Shown in pieces: positions 42,728 through 52,163 of a stretch of DNA of 64,000 nucleotides; position 1 is the first letter of the stretch; every line of letters starts with the position of its first letter. The stretch comes from an uncultured Kordia sp. (lineage in GTDB: Bacteria > Bacteroidota > Bacteroidia > Flavobacteriales > Flavobacteriaceae). The stretch is taken from contig NZ_CANLEA010000004.1 of assembly GCF_947489565.1 (NCBI RefSeq), positions 186,001-250,000 of the forward strand. Reading direction: 5' to 3'. A program made the translations under genes and the position numbers. Under the pieces are notes generated by a model. That model worked only from the letters and a program-made list of their open reading frames with translations. It made no database searches and was not told the DNA's origin.

Positions 42728-44449
42728 TTATAAAGAGTTTACTTTTAAATTATCAAAACGCCATCTAGTTCTGTAACTACTTGCGTCCATAGTTTGTGAA
42801 ACTCGGATTGCTATGTAGAAATTCGCCGAAGGATTGATATTGTATTGTTGTTGTTTATACGTATTGTTTCCAAAACCTTCGCCATTCATATTTGCCGCAG
42901 TTTCGGTTCCCATCACAGTCCAATCCGCTTCATTAAATGTTCCTGAACCATTATACGTTTGCGACCAGTAATAGGTAACTGTTCCTGAATTTTGGTTAAA
43001 AAACGCATAACTGTTGTCTATTATAACTTCCATATTACCAGAAGCATTCATTATTGGAGATACCAATACGTTGTCTAGAAGTTCTGTGGTAGTAGTTCCA
43101 CTTCCTGCATTGTAAAACATGTTGAGTCCGTTATTAGAAGTACCATTGACGTTGTTTACATCTGAAAAATTTCCGTTAGAGGTGATGAGACTTATAATTT
43201 TAGTAGGATCAACCGTTTGACCGTTTAGAATGTTTTCAAAGCCAAGAGTTGCTAAATCGGTTCCAGATTCAAAATCTTCTACATAACTAAACGCCATCGC
43301 ATCGTTATCCGTAATGGTAAGTGTTTGTTGTTGTAAATTTACACCTGCGTCCAATCCTCCAGAAACATTTGTAATTGTCAACGTGAGTGTTTCGTCCATT
43401 TCAACCACAGCATCATCTGTAATCGTAATCGCAACACTTCCTGCACTACTTCCAGAAGGAATTGTAAAACTATACGGATTTGCGTTGCTTCCGCCAAAAT
43501 TAAAATCGTTTGCATCTGTTGTTCCAGAAGTCGTCAATTCAACCGCTGCGTCTGAGGTTGTTGTATTGCTCAATTCAAAGTTCAGCGTAATTGTGCCTGT
43601 ATCTTCATTGTACGTAAGCGTATTTGCTGCATCAAAATCAATTAGGGGATTTGGTGGGGAATCGTCATTTTCTATGCTAACAGTGAGTTGAGGAATGTTT
43701 CCGATAGTAAGTCCTCCAGTAGTTTCTGTAATGGTAAAAACGACCGATTTGTCTGCTTCAAAAACAGTATTGTCTATCGCTGTAATTTCAAAACTTACAT
43801 TGGTTGCATTGCTTGAAACTGGAAGTGTAAATGTAGTTGTTGTTTGTCCTGTTATGGTATAATCTGTTCCTAAAACGGCATCACCTGTGGCTTCAATCGT
43901 AATTGTACCTCCTTCAGTAGTTTCTTGGTCAAAAGGAATAAAAATTGTTGTTGCCGATGCTACATTTTCTTGAATTGTCAAAGCTGCATTTTCAAAAGCA
44001 ATTACCGCAACTAATGGATCATCGTCTTCTAAAATCGTAAAAGAAAGTGTTGTATTTTCACCAAGAATCAACGCGCCAGTTGCATCTGTTAATGTGATGG
44101 TAAGTTCTTTATTTGCTTCTATTGCATCATTATCAATGGGTTGAATAGAAAAACTTGTAATCAATCCGCCTTCTCCAATCGTTAAAGTAAAATTGTCACT
44201 TCCTGAACTTGTTTCATAATCAGTTCCGTAGGTTGCTCCAGAAATTGCTACTGAGATTGTTCCGCCTGCGTGATTAAAATTATCGACTCCGATATTAATC
44301 GCCAATGCGCTGGTTGCATTTTCTACTTCTTGAAGTTGTTCAAGTGAAAAATTCACCGTTCCAGTTCCAGAAAAATTTTCTTCATCATCATTACAAGAAA
44401 AAATGATGAGTAAAAAAACGAATGAGATGTATAGTTTGATTGGTTTCAT
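42728..44449 (-). CDS. Calx-beta repeat surface lipoprotein
   Basis: The 573-residue lipoprotein has a lipobox ending in IFSC (Cys19). Three Calx-beta-type repeats (about 30-145, 148-262 and 268-385) each end in an acidic calcium-binding-like loop (ILEDDDPL, IENDDSPP, ITDNDAM). The C-terminal domain (about 388-573) begins FSYVEDFESGTDLATLGFEN and ends RTRWRFDNLKVNSL, like choice-of-anchor J domains. Likely a surface glycan-binding protein of the locus. No catalytic motif is seen. Confidence 0.78.
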   Translation of the reverse strand: MKPIKLYISFVFLLIIFSCNDDEENFSGTGTVNFSLEQLQEVENATSALAINIGVDNFNHAGGTISVAISGATYGTDYETSSGSDNFTLTIGEGGLITSFSIQPIDNDAIEANKELTITLTDATGALILGENTTLSFTILEDDDPLVAVIAFENAALTIQENVASATTIFIPFDQETTEGGTITIEATGDAVLGTDYTITGQTTTTFTLPVSSNATNVSFEITAIDNTVFEADKSVVFTITETTGGLTIGNIPQLTVSIENDDSPPNPLIDFDAANTLTYNEDTGTITLNFELSNTTTSDAAVELTTSGTTDANDFNFGGSNANPYSFTIPSGSSAGSVAITITDDAVVEMDETLTLTITNVSGGLDAGVNLQQQTLTITDNDAMAFSYVEDFESGTDLATLGFENILNGQTVDPTKIISLITSNGNFSDVNNVNGTSNNGLNMFYNAGSGTTTTELLDNVLVSPIMNASGNMEVIIDNSYAFFNQNSGTVTYYWSQTYNGSGTFNEADWTVMGTETAANMNGEGFGNNTYKQQQYNINPSANFYIAIRVSQTMDASSYRTRWRFDNLKVNSL

Positions 44450-44777
44450 AATTCGTTATAAATTGATGGTGTAAAATTGATTAAAAAAATGATTTTATAG
44501 GTTCGATTATTGTCAAATAGCGTTTGTTTAGCGTGCAGAACTACCCTAAAATTAAGCATTTGACGATTTTTGGGTGTGTTTTTTGTAGAATTCTCAAAAG
44601 TGTCGAAAACGATGTAATTTTCAAAAGCTTCTTTACGGAATGTACACAAGTAAACTCAAATTAATGATTTGATCTTGATGTTTTGCTGAATCAAAATGTA
44701 AAATATTCGATATAAATTTTATACTTATAATAAAATTTGCAACAATCATTTTTGAATGATTTGCTTCACGTATTTGT
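44450..44777. other. 328-bp non-coding gap inside the polysaccharide locus
   Basis: I see no gene. A 67-codon open frame on the minus strand has no protein-like features. The gap is large for this otherwise packed locus and may hold a promoter for the Calx-beta/GH5 set, but no clear consensus was found. Confidence 0.4.
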
Positions 44778-46073
44778 CTATTCTTTTTGAATTGTGAATG
44801 TATCAAAAGTAGTTCCTGTCAAAGAGTTTATTCCTTGAAATGTAAGTGTTTTATTTGCAATTTTAAAAAGACCAAAACTTGGTACATGTTCAAAATGTGC
44901 CACAATAGTACCATCATTACAGTTGGAATCGTTTTCAGGATTGGGTTTCCACTTTTTATTCAATTTTCCACCAGCTCCTAAAGTGATGGAAATGAATTTA
45001 TCCCTTAAATCAGCAGATGTATATGTATTTTGATTTTTTCTTGAAGCATCAACAGTACCATTTGCATCATACGGTTTCAATCGTTCAAATGTGTGTGCGT
45101 GTCCGTTCAACACTAAATCCACGTCATTTTTAGCAAAAATTTCATACAAAGCAATCACATGTTCATAGTCTTTTTTATACGTACATGTTTTTCCGTTGTG
45201 ATGCAAATACACAATAATCCAATCGTACTTTCCTTTGGCTTTTTGAAGTTCATTTTTTAGCCAAGTGGTTTGTTTTTCAATTTCGTAAAAAGTTCCATCT
45301 CGGGAATCCAATCCAATAAAAAAAGCATTCGCATACGCAAAACTGTAATAATGCTCGTTCCCTGGAAGCGACCATTCTTTTTCAAAATTCAGATCGGGCG
45401 CAGTCAACCAATCATGATTTCCCGCTACAGGATAAAATGGAGTATTTTTAAAAACCTCTTGAAATGGTTCAAACAAGTGCATATCGTAGTTTTTACTTTC
45501 TCCTTTTGGATATACAATATCACCCAAACCAAGTCCAAAATCGGGTTTTTCAGTCAAATTATGAATTGTATTCGCCGAAGCTTTGGCAAAACTTTGGTTT
45601 TGTTTTGCACCAATATCACCCAAAGCATAAAAAGAAAAAGCTGCATTTTTTGTGTTTGTCGCAGTGATAAAATAATATCCAACTCCTTGTGTTAGCGGAT
45701 GCCCATTCGTATAAATTTGATACTGATATTTTGTATTTGGCTCCAAATTATTAATCACCACTTCATTGAAACTATTTCCTTCGTGTTGTACTAAAGTTCC
45801 TTGGACGATTCTACCTTTTCTATCTCTTGCTCTTGAAAAACGAACATGACAGTTTTTAGCATTGACATCTGTTTTCCAAGTAATTGTCACTGTGTTTGAA
45901 CGCACAATTTGCAAATAAGGTTGTCGTATTAATGTTGCTTTGACTTCAGTTGACTTTTCAACAACACTGCTATTTTTTTCAGCCGATTTACAGGAAATGA
46001 ACAGTAAGATTGCTAAACAAGAATAAAGCATCATAATTAGTATAGAAAACAAGAATACGTTGTATTTTTTCAT
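44778..46073 (-). CDS. purple acid phosphatase-like metallophosphoesterase
   Basis: The 431-residue protein has a membrane or lipoprotein-type N-terminus (LFISCKSAEKN). A fibronectin-like N-terminal domain of purple acid phosphatases (about 45-140; VTITWKTDVNAKNCHVRFSR) and a metallophosphoesterase domain follow. Metal-ligand motifs are visible in order: GDIGA, GLGDIVY, VAGNHDW, YLHHNG and LNGHAHTFER. It hydrolyses phosphate esters outside the cytoplasm. Its start overlaps the end of the sulfatase gene by 4 bp (ATGA), so it belongs to the degradative operon. Confidence 0.88.
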   Translation of the reverse strand: MKKYNVFLFSILIMMLYSCLAILLFISCKSAEKNSSVVEKSTEVKATLIRQPYLQIVRSNTVTITWKTDVNAKNCHVRFSRARDRKGRIVQGTLVQHEGNSFNEVVINNLEPNTKYQYQIYTNGHPLTQGVGYYFITATNTKNAAFSFYALGDIGAKQNQSFAKASANTIHNLTEKPDFGLGLGDIVYPKGESKNYDMHLFEPFQEVFKNTPFYPVAGNHDWLTAPDLNFEKEWSLPGNEHYYSFAYANAFFIGLDSRDGTFYEIEKQTTWLKNELQKAKGKYDWIIVYLHHNGKTCTYKKDYEHVIALYEIFAKNDVDLVLNGHAHTFERLKPYDANGTVDASRKNQNTYTSADLRDKFISITLGAGGKLNKKWKPNPENDSNCNDGTIVAHFEHVPSFGLFKIANKTLTFQGINSLTGTTFDTFTIQKE

Positions 46074-47755
46074 GGCACTTTAGTTTTTGTAATTTCACTT
46101 TCTTTAAAACCGATTCGTTGCGCCATCGCATATACAAATTGACCTGGCTGTACGCGAATTGGTTCACTATAAACTTTCCATCCACTATTCAAATTTGGAT
46201 TCGCAATAGCTGTTTCCGATACTATATATCCTATAGAAACACCTTTGGTTTTGCTCGCTAACGCGACTTTTCTTCCCGTTTCAGGTTCAAAAGTAAACGT
46301 GACTTTTTCCGTGATAGGTTGTTGAAAATTTGGCCACATTTGTTGAATCAAAGACGATTCTGGCGTCAGACCGAAATCTTCCCGATTCAATTGATGATTG
46401 ATGAGTTTTACGCGCATTTCTGCCAATATCTTTTGGTATTCAGGATCGTTTGCCAAATTATTGATATTATGCAGATCTTTTTTACAGTCGTACAATTCTT
46501 CTTTTGTTTTGGTTTGAAACCACAATCGCTCTGTTTCCGTGAGTTCGTAGTTGTCTCTCATTTCTAAAAATGGCAACATCATCGGAATGTTTTTTCGATA
46601 GGAAACATCTTTGTATTTTGGTAAGTTAGGAAAGTCATTTTTGATGTATAAATACCGTTTGGTACGCAATGCACGCATACGATCGGTAAATTCGTCAAAA
46701 CGATCGGAAGTTCCAATGATGTATTCCCGTGGTTCAGTTTCAAATTCACCTAAAAATGCTTTCCCTTCCATATAGTTTCGCGGTTCAATACCTGCTAAAC
46801 TTAACATGGTTGGCGCCAAATCGACAAAAGAAATCATGCGATCGGTACGCCCTTTTTTACCATCAATTCCTTTGATGATGAACGGAACTTTTAATCCTGA
46901 GTCATAGATTTCTCGTTTTTGTCGCGGTAATGGTCCGCCGTGATCGCTGTAAAAAAAGATGATCGTATTGTCGTATAAACCATCATTTTTCAATTGTTGA
47001 ATAATCTCGCCTACTTTTGAGTCCATCAATTCTACGTTGCTGTAATGACGCGCAATGGTTTGTCTTGTTGCTTCCGTATCTGGCAAATATGGCGGAACTT
47101 TGACACGTTTTGGATCAACCGTTAATGGTAATTTTTCTTTTTTCCAAAGTTGACTTTCATGCGTGATTCCAATATTAAATACTGAGAAAAATGGAGTATT
47201 TTCAGGTCTATTGCGCCAATGTGCTTTGTTGTTATTTTCATCCCAAGCTGTAACAGGCGGTGCAAATTGATAGTCTGTTTTTTGATTGTTGGTACAATAA
47301 TAACCATTGATGCGTAAGTATTCCGTATAACATTTTACAGGCGCAGGAATAACTGCCGAATACTCAATAATGGGATTGTTTTGTAGGTCTTTTTTGGTTG
47401 CTTCTTTGTTGTAAGAGCGTTTTCCCCAAGAGTGAATGTCTTTTCCTGTACGCATGTGCATCGTACCAATACTTGTAGGATACATTCCTGTAATAATAGA
47501 AGAACGACTTGGTCCGCAAACGCCAACTACGGCAAACGCATTGTCGTAAATCATACTTTCCTTTGCCACTGCATCTAAGTTTGGTGTTTTTGCAGTAGAA
47601 TCGCCGTAAAATGAAAGTGTTGGACTGATGTCTTCTGTGACAATCCATAGTATATTTGGCTGTGATTTTTCAGTAGTAGATGCAGGTTCTTCGCTAACTT
47701 TTGTTCCGCAAGAAACACAGAGAATGATAATTATAAAGCCAAGTTTTAGTTTCAT
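46070..47755 (-). CDS. family S1 sulfatase (first of five by position)
   Basis: The 561-residue lipoprotein (CVSC; Cys16) has an S1 arylsulfatase domain. Metal ligands are in ILWIVTED, and the formylglycine site is Cys80 in VCGPSRSSIITG. The DxH metal pair is in FFYSDHGGPLPR. Cys80 must be oxidised by a maturation enzyme not encoded in this window. A C-terminal extension (about 480-561) forms a beta-rich domain (FTFEPETGRKVALASKTKG) not present in the other four. It is coupled to the phosphatase gene. Confidence 0.92.
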   Translation of the reverse strand: MKLKLGFIIIILCVSCGTKVSEEPASTTEKSQPNILWIVTEDISPTLSFYGDSTAKTPNLDAVAKESMIYDNAFAVVGVCGPSRSSIITGMYPTSIGTMHMRTGKDIHSWGKRSYNKEATKKDLQNNPIIEYSAVIPAPVKCYTEYLRINGYYCTNNQKTDYQFAPPVTAWDENNNKAHWRNRPENTPFFSVFNIGITHESQLWKKEKLPLTVDPKRVKVPPYLPDTEATRQTIARHYSNVELMDSKVGEIIQQLKNDGLYDNTIIFFYSDHGGPLPRQKREIYDSGLKVPFIIKGIDGKKGRTDRMISFVDLAPTMLSLAGIEPRNYMEGKAFLGEFETEPREYIIGTSDRFDEFTDRMRALRTKRYLYIKNDFPNLPKYKDVSYRKNIPMMLPFLEMRDNYELTETERLWFQTKTKEELYDCKKDLHNINNLANDPEYQKILAEMRVKLINHQLNREDFGLTPESSLIQQMWPNFQQPITEKVTFTFEPETGRKVALASKTKGVSIGYIVSETAIANPNLNSGWKVYSEPIRVQPGQFVYAMAQRIGFKESEITKTKVP

Positions 47756-48183
47756 TTTATTGCTGTTTCATAGTACTTCTCGATACAAAATTCTTTCATT
47801 TCGACTCCACTCAATGTACAGAATTTCAATCCTTTAGACTTGTATATTTATATTTAAGTTTAAAATAAGAAGTTCGTCAAGCTGAACTTGATTCAGCTTC
47901 TTATACGTAACTTACTTTTAAATTTAAAATTTATCATATTACATTTAGCCTTTCATAGTACTTCTCGATACTAAATTCTTTCAGAATTTCACTCGAAGTG
48001 ACGTTTTGTTTTTTTTCAATCTGTACATTCAAAACTCAAACCGTCAGTTCGAGTATTTTCCGAAGGAAAATGTATCGAGAACAGCTTTGAAATTCATTTT
48101 TTACTACATAATCCTAGATTTTTGCCTTCACAGATATGACATCAGAAATTCTCAATACTCAATACTCAATACTAAAATCCAAT
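47756..48183. repeat. intergenic cluster of interspersed inverted repeats
   Basis: Three related copies of an intergenic element are visible: 47775-47815 (partial), 47961-48001 (cttctcgatactaaattc at one end and cactcgaagtga at the other) and 48042-48081 in the opposite orientation (gtcagttcgag ... tgtatcgagaac). The cttctcgata/tatcgagaa ends are shared. Between them lies a small hairpin, aagctgaacttgattcagctt cut at 47879-47899. At about 48152-48175 a 7-bp unit (ctcaata) is repeated just over three times. No gene is present. This splits the locus into two dense blocks. Confidence 0.65.
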
Positions 48184-50739
48184 CTACAATTCAATTTTAA
48201 TAATTCGCTCACCTCTAGGTTTTAAAACAAACGTTCCTTTTTTTACTTTTCCATCTTCCACAAATGAATATTCATATTCTCCATAAAAACCGCGTCCCGT
48301 AATGAGTCCCGCATTGGAAGTGGTTCCGTTCAGTGTTGTTTTCCAAGCGTTGTGCACTAATGAGAAAAAGGCTTTTCCCATGATTCCTATTTCGTTTTCT
48401 TCTGTAAAAATATCACACTTGTTGCGTCCGTCTTCCGTATTCCCCCAAAATAGAAATTCTACTACATTTGGGTGACTGAACGCCGCAATCATAAAATCGC
48501 GCGTGTATTGTTCTCGGATTACTGCATCTTGAATGTCCATCGTGAATTCAGAAATACTGATTTGTTTCCCTAAGGTAGCGTAGTAAGATAGAATTTCCAA
48601 CACGCGTTCTGGCGGTGTGAGATCGCTTCCAATGTGTGACTGAATTCCGATTCCTTGCAACAAACCGTTGGTATTTTTGTCAATTCGCTTGATGAAATCG
48701 TAATACCATTGTTGTTTTTGTGTGTCTGTTCCGCCTTTACTAATGATTCCGTATTCGTTGGTAAAACGTCGCGCTTTTGGTTGTTTTTCGGCAGCTATTT
48801 TGAAAGCATCGTACAGAATAGTTTCGCTTCCTGTAATTTTTTGTACGTCTTGATTTGTGTATGCTTCATTGACAACGTCCCAATGCGTAATTTTACCTTT
48901 TGTTGCTTCCAAAACACTATTTACATGGTTTTCAATGATTTGCGTCACTTTCTCAGGATTGTCTTTATGAGTTTGGATCGATTTTGGTAAATATCGAAAT
49001 CCTGGCCAAACCAAAACATGACCTTTTACTGGAAAACCATCTTTTTCTAAAATTTCCAAAGCCTCCAATGTTGTTTCACGCTTGTCTTCTCGTTGCCAAT
49101 GTTTGATTTTTAAATCGTTTCCTAATACCAAACTATTGAATGCTTTTTTGAAGTTTTTATAGTCATTAGTATTCTCTACAATGTCTTTAGCCGCCATGCG
49201 CGCACCAAATGGAAACAGGTGCTTTTTTAATTCTATTTGAATGGTTTTGTTGGTGACAGGCTTGCCATTTTTGGTGAACTCAACCGTAAAATTTCCTTTT
49301 CGAATGGCTTCAATACGCTGATTTGCCAATGTTCGCCATTCGGCATTTGCTTCCATTCCCGCATATTTTATTTTTGTTTTGGGAAGCTTTGCGAGTTTTG
49401 TTCCTTTCGGGAAGACTTCAAATTTGATATTTTTAATTAGAAATGATTGTGGACGAAATCCGTATTGCATCACAATTGCTAAATCTTTTTTGTCGATCGA
49501 TTGATTGGCTTGAAACGGAATGTAATACGTTTGCCATTCGGAAGAAATACTTTGCGTAGAAGAAATGTTCCCTTTGTACGATTTTAATTGTTTGAACAAC
49601 CATAAGAGTTTGGCTTCTCCAGTTTCTAAGCTTGCGGATACTGTTTTCGCTTGATACGACAGTAAAAAAACAGTTTCTTTTGGATAACTTTTCTTTTCAA
49701 TTGGAATGCTCGTAGCACAATTGTAAATGAATTTTGGCTCTTTGATAGTTTCTATTAAAAACTCCACTGTTTTATTTTTTTTTGAAGCTGTAATCTTTGA
49801 AAAATCACCTTTTGTTCGTAAATATGGCAATTTGTCTTTGTTTACTAAATCTGTGCCCTTTGGTCGATTTTGTGTTGCTACTATCGAAGGTTTTCCTTGT
49901 AAATATCCTAAAGATGCTAGAAAAACATCTGTTTCATAAAGCGTTTTTATAAAATATTTTCCACGATTGAAAAACGAATGTTCTTGTCCTTCATATAAAA
50001 ATAAATCGCATCGACTTCCTACTTCGTTCATACGTTTTTCATAAGCTTTTGAGGATGCTACAGGCGTTGTCTTGTCTTTCGTTCCAAAAAATACAATCGT
50101 TGGTGGCGCACCTTTGGTGATGTTATGCAATGGAGAAATTTCTAAATGTCTTCCGTTCATTCTACGATATCCAAATCCGTTTTTACTGTTGTCGTATACA
50201 GGATTGAATAATACCAATGCATTCGGTTTGGAACTGATACTCAAATCTTCATTGTCGCCTTCCAAACCTTCTATGTTTCCACACGCTGCGGCTAAATGTC
50301 CGCCTGCAGAGCCACCGCCAGCAGCGATCTTATTCGGATTGATGTGTAATGATTTTGCATTTTTTCTAACGAATCGTATGGCAGATTTTGCATCTTCTAC
50401 CGCTTCAAAAGGTGTCGTATTGTGTTTGTTTTTGATTCTATAATCTGCCGAAATTGCAATCATTCCGCGTGATGCCAAGTATTGTGCTTGTCTTCTGAAT
50501 GCTTTGTGATTTCCGCTATTCCATCCGCCACCGTGAAAAAAAACAATGCAATTGTAAGTTTTGTTCGCGTCAAAATCCAACGGTTTGTATACGTGAAGTT
50601 TTAAATTGATCGAATCAATCTTTTTGTACGTAATCGTTTCCGCTTTGATTTGTTTGTAATTTTGAGCAATTCCCAAACTTGTTATTAGGAAAACAAAAAT
50701 GCAACCGAGGTTTTGTATGTTTTTTGAGATTGATTTCAT
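48184..50739 (-). CDS. esterase-GH10 xylanase fusion
   Basis: The 851-residue protein has a signal peptide (to about GIAQ26). It has an HSL-type alpha/beta-hydrolase esterase (about 30-275): oxyanion loop HGGGW (69-73), Ser144 in GGSAGG, Asp222 in TKDKTTP and His254 in GQEHSFF form the triad. A CBM-like sandwich (about 325-450) and a GH10 endo-xylanase domain (about 480-815) follow, with acid/base Glu625 in HWDVVNEAY and nucleophile Glu731 in ISEFTMD. The fusion would remove acyl groups and cut the same beta-1,4-xylan chain. It lies 1 bp behind the sulfatase at 50741. Confidence 0.92.
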   Translation of the reverse strand: MKSISKNIQNLGCIFVFLITSLGIAQNYKQIKAETITYKKIDSINLKLHVYKPLDFDANKTYNCIVFFHGGGWNSGNHKAFRRQAQYLASRGMIAISADYRIKNKHNTTPFEAVEDAKSAIRFVRKNAKSLHINPNKIAAGGGSAGGHLAAACGNIEGLEGDNEDLSISSKPNALVLFNPVYDNSKNGFGYRRMNGRHLEISPLHNITKGAPPTIVFFGTKDKTTPVASSKAYEKRMNEVGSRCDLFLYEGQEHSFFNRGKYFIKTLYETDVFLASLGYLQGKPSIVATQNRPKGTDLVNKDKLPYLRTKGDFSKITASKKNKTVEFLIETIKEPKFIYNCATSIPIEKKSYPKETVFLLSYQAKTVSASLETGEAKLLWLFKQLKSYKGNISSTQSISSEWQTYYIPFQANQSIDKKDLAIVMQYGFRPQSFLIKNIKFEVFPKGTKLAKLPKTKIKYAGMEANAEWRTLANQRIEAIRKGNFTVEFTKNGKPVTNKTIQIELKKHLFPFGARMAAKDIVENTNDYKNFKKAFNSLVLGNDLKIKHWQREDKRETTLEALEILEKDGFPVKGHVLVWPGFRYLPKSIQTHKDNPEKVTQIIENHVNSVLEATKGKITHWDVVNEAYTNQDVQKITGSETILYDAFKIAAEKQPKARRFTNEYGIISKGGTDTQKQQWYYDFIKRIDKNTNGLLQGIGIQSHIGSDLTPPERVLEILSYYATLGKQISISEFTMDIQDAVIREQYTRDFMIAAFSHPNVVEFLFWGNTEDGRNKCDIFTEENEIGIMGKAFFSLVHNAWKTTLNGTTSNAGLITGRGFYGEYEYSFVEDGKVKKGTFVLKPRGERIIKIEL

Positions 50740-50740
50740 A

Positions 50741-52162
50741 TTAAAATGTGGCTTTCCATTGATTTAATTCATCCAAAAGCATTTTTGTAAACGCTGGCTT
50801 CTGAGTTGCTATGTTATTCCTTTCATACGGATCTTTTTCGATGTCGTACAATTCGATTCTATTTTCTTTAAACCAATGAATGAGTTTGTAATTTCCTTTG
50901 CGAATGGCAGACGATTTCGTGTCTCCTGTATTGACAGGTCGTGCTTTTTCAGAATGCCAAAAAACCGTTCGATTACTCCAAGATTCTTTATTTTCTAATA
51001 TCGGAAGTATGCTTTTGCCTGCTGTGTTTATGCTTTGATTTGCTGTAATGTCTAGTAAGGTTGGAAAAATATCCATCAACATAATCAATGATTTTTTTTC
51101 AGTTATTGGTTTTAGTTTTCCTTTCCATTTGATGAATAACGGAATTTTAATACCACCTTCATACAACCAACCTTTTCCTGCACGAAGCGGATAGTTGGAC
51201 GTTGCCAATTGACGTTTTTTTGTGCCATCATTGGACAATCCGCCGTGATCGGAAGAAAAGATAACAATTGTATTGTCGTCAATGTTTAAGTCTTTCAACA
51301 CTTTTAGCAATTTACCAATATTTTCATCCATATTTTCTACCATTGCGGCATACGTTGGGTGATCTTGACGCATTTTGGTACGTCCAGTTCCTTCCGAAAT
51401 GTATTCAGGCTGATTGCCAAAATTAAATGCTTTGATTTCTTTACGATTTCGTTGAATGTCTGCTTTTTTCGCTTCCAACGGTTGGTGAACTGCGTACAGA
51501 GAAAACATGGCTAAAAACGGTTTGGATTTGTCTGCTTTTTGAATGTAATCAATTATTTGATTCGTCATGACATCTGTGAGATAATCGCCTTTTTTACCAA
51601 CCTCATCAACATCAGTAATTGGCTTTTTCTTCGTTTTTCCTTTTCCTTTTTTTTCGTTGAACGGATATAAAAAACTGATGGGCGAACCTGCATGACCTGC
51701 CGCGAAACTGTAATCGAATCCAAATTGTTGTAAACTGTTTTTGTTGCCCAAATGCCATTTGCCAAAATATGCTGTTTGGTAGCCTGAATTTTTAATGTTT
51801 TTGATAAAATTTTGATCGTCACGAACGGAATTCATTTTAAAACCATCATCAGGAACACTTCCGTTTTGAATGGGATAATTTCCTGTCATCATTGCAAAAC
51901 GCGACGGCACACAACGCGGATAGTTCGCGTACGCATTGGTAAATACGACCGATTCTTTTCCGAGCGCATCAATGTTTGGCGTTTGGTAGATTTGTGAACC
52001 GTTCATACTTAAATCGTGATATCCTAAATCGTCAACATGAATGATGAGAATGTTTGGTTTTTCTACGGAAGTGCTACTTTTTGCATCAATCGCTTTGGTT
52101 TTACAGTTGCATAAAACCATCAATATTAGCAAGTATCCGATATGTAATTGAAGCCTTTTCAT
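50741..52162 (-). CDS. family S1 sulfatase, paralogue of the 54022 gene
   Basis: The 473-residue protein is probably a lipoprotein (VLCNC). The S1 sulfatase core starts PNILIIHVDDLGYHD, with formylglycine site Cys84 (YPRCVPSRFAMMTG) and metal/His motif IFSSDHGGLSNDG. It matches the sulfatase at 54022 closely across its length (LGYHDLS, RKMRQDxxxYAxMVENxDEN, IFSSDHGGLSNDG), so the two arose by duplication. A Lys-rich insert (GKGKTKKKPITD) is present in both. One base separates it from the GH-A hydrolase gene upstream and from the esterase-GH10 gene downstream. Confidence 0.92.
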   Translation of the reverse strand: MKRLQLHIGYLLILMVLCNCKTKAIDAKSSTSVEKPNILIIHVDDLGYHDLSMNGSQIYQTPNIDALGKESVVFTNAYANYPRCVPSRFAMMTGNYPIQNGSVPDDGFKMNSVRDDQNFIKNIKNSGYQTAYFGKWHLGNKNSLQQFGFDYSFAAGHAGSPISFLYPFNEKKGKGKTKKKPITDVDEVGKKGDYLTDVMTNQIIDYIQKADKSKPFLAMFSLYAVHQPLEAKKADIQRNRKEIKAFNFGNQPEYISEGTGRTKMRQDHPTYAAMVENMDENIGKLLKVLKDLNIDDNTIVIFSSDHGGLSNDGTKKRQLATSNYPLRAGKGWLYEGGIKIPLFIKWKGKLKPITEKKSLIMLMDIFPTLLDITANQSINTAGKSILPILENKESWSNRTVFWHSEKARPVNTGDTKSSAIRKGNYKLIHWFKENRIELYDIEKDPYERNNIATQKPAFTKMLLDELNQWKATF

Positions 52163-52163
52163 G

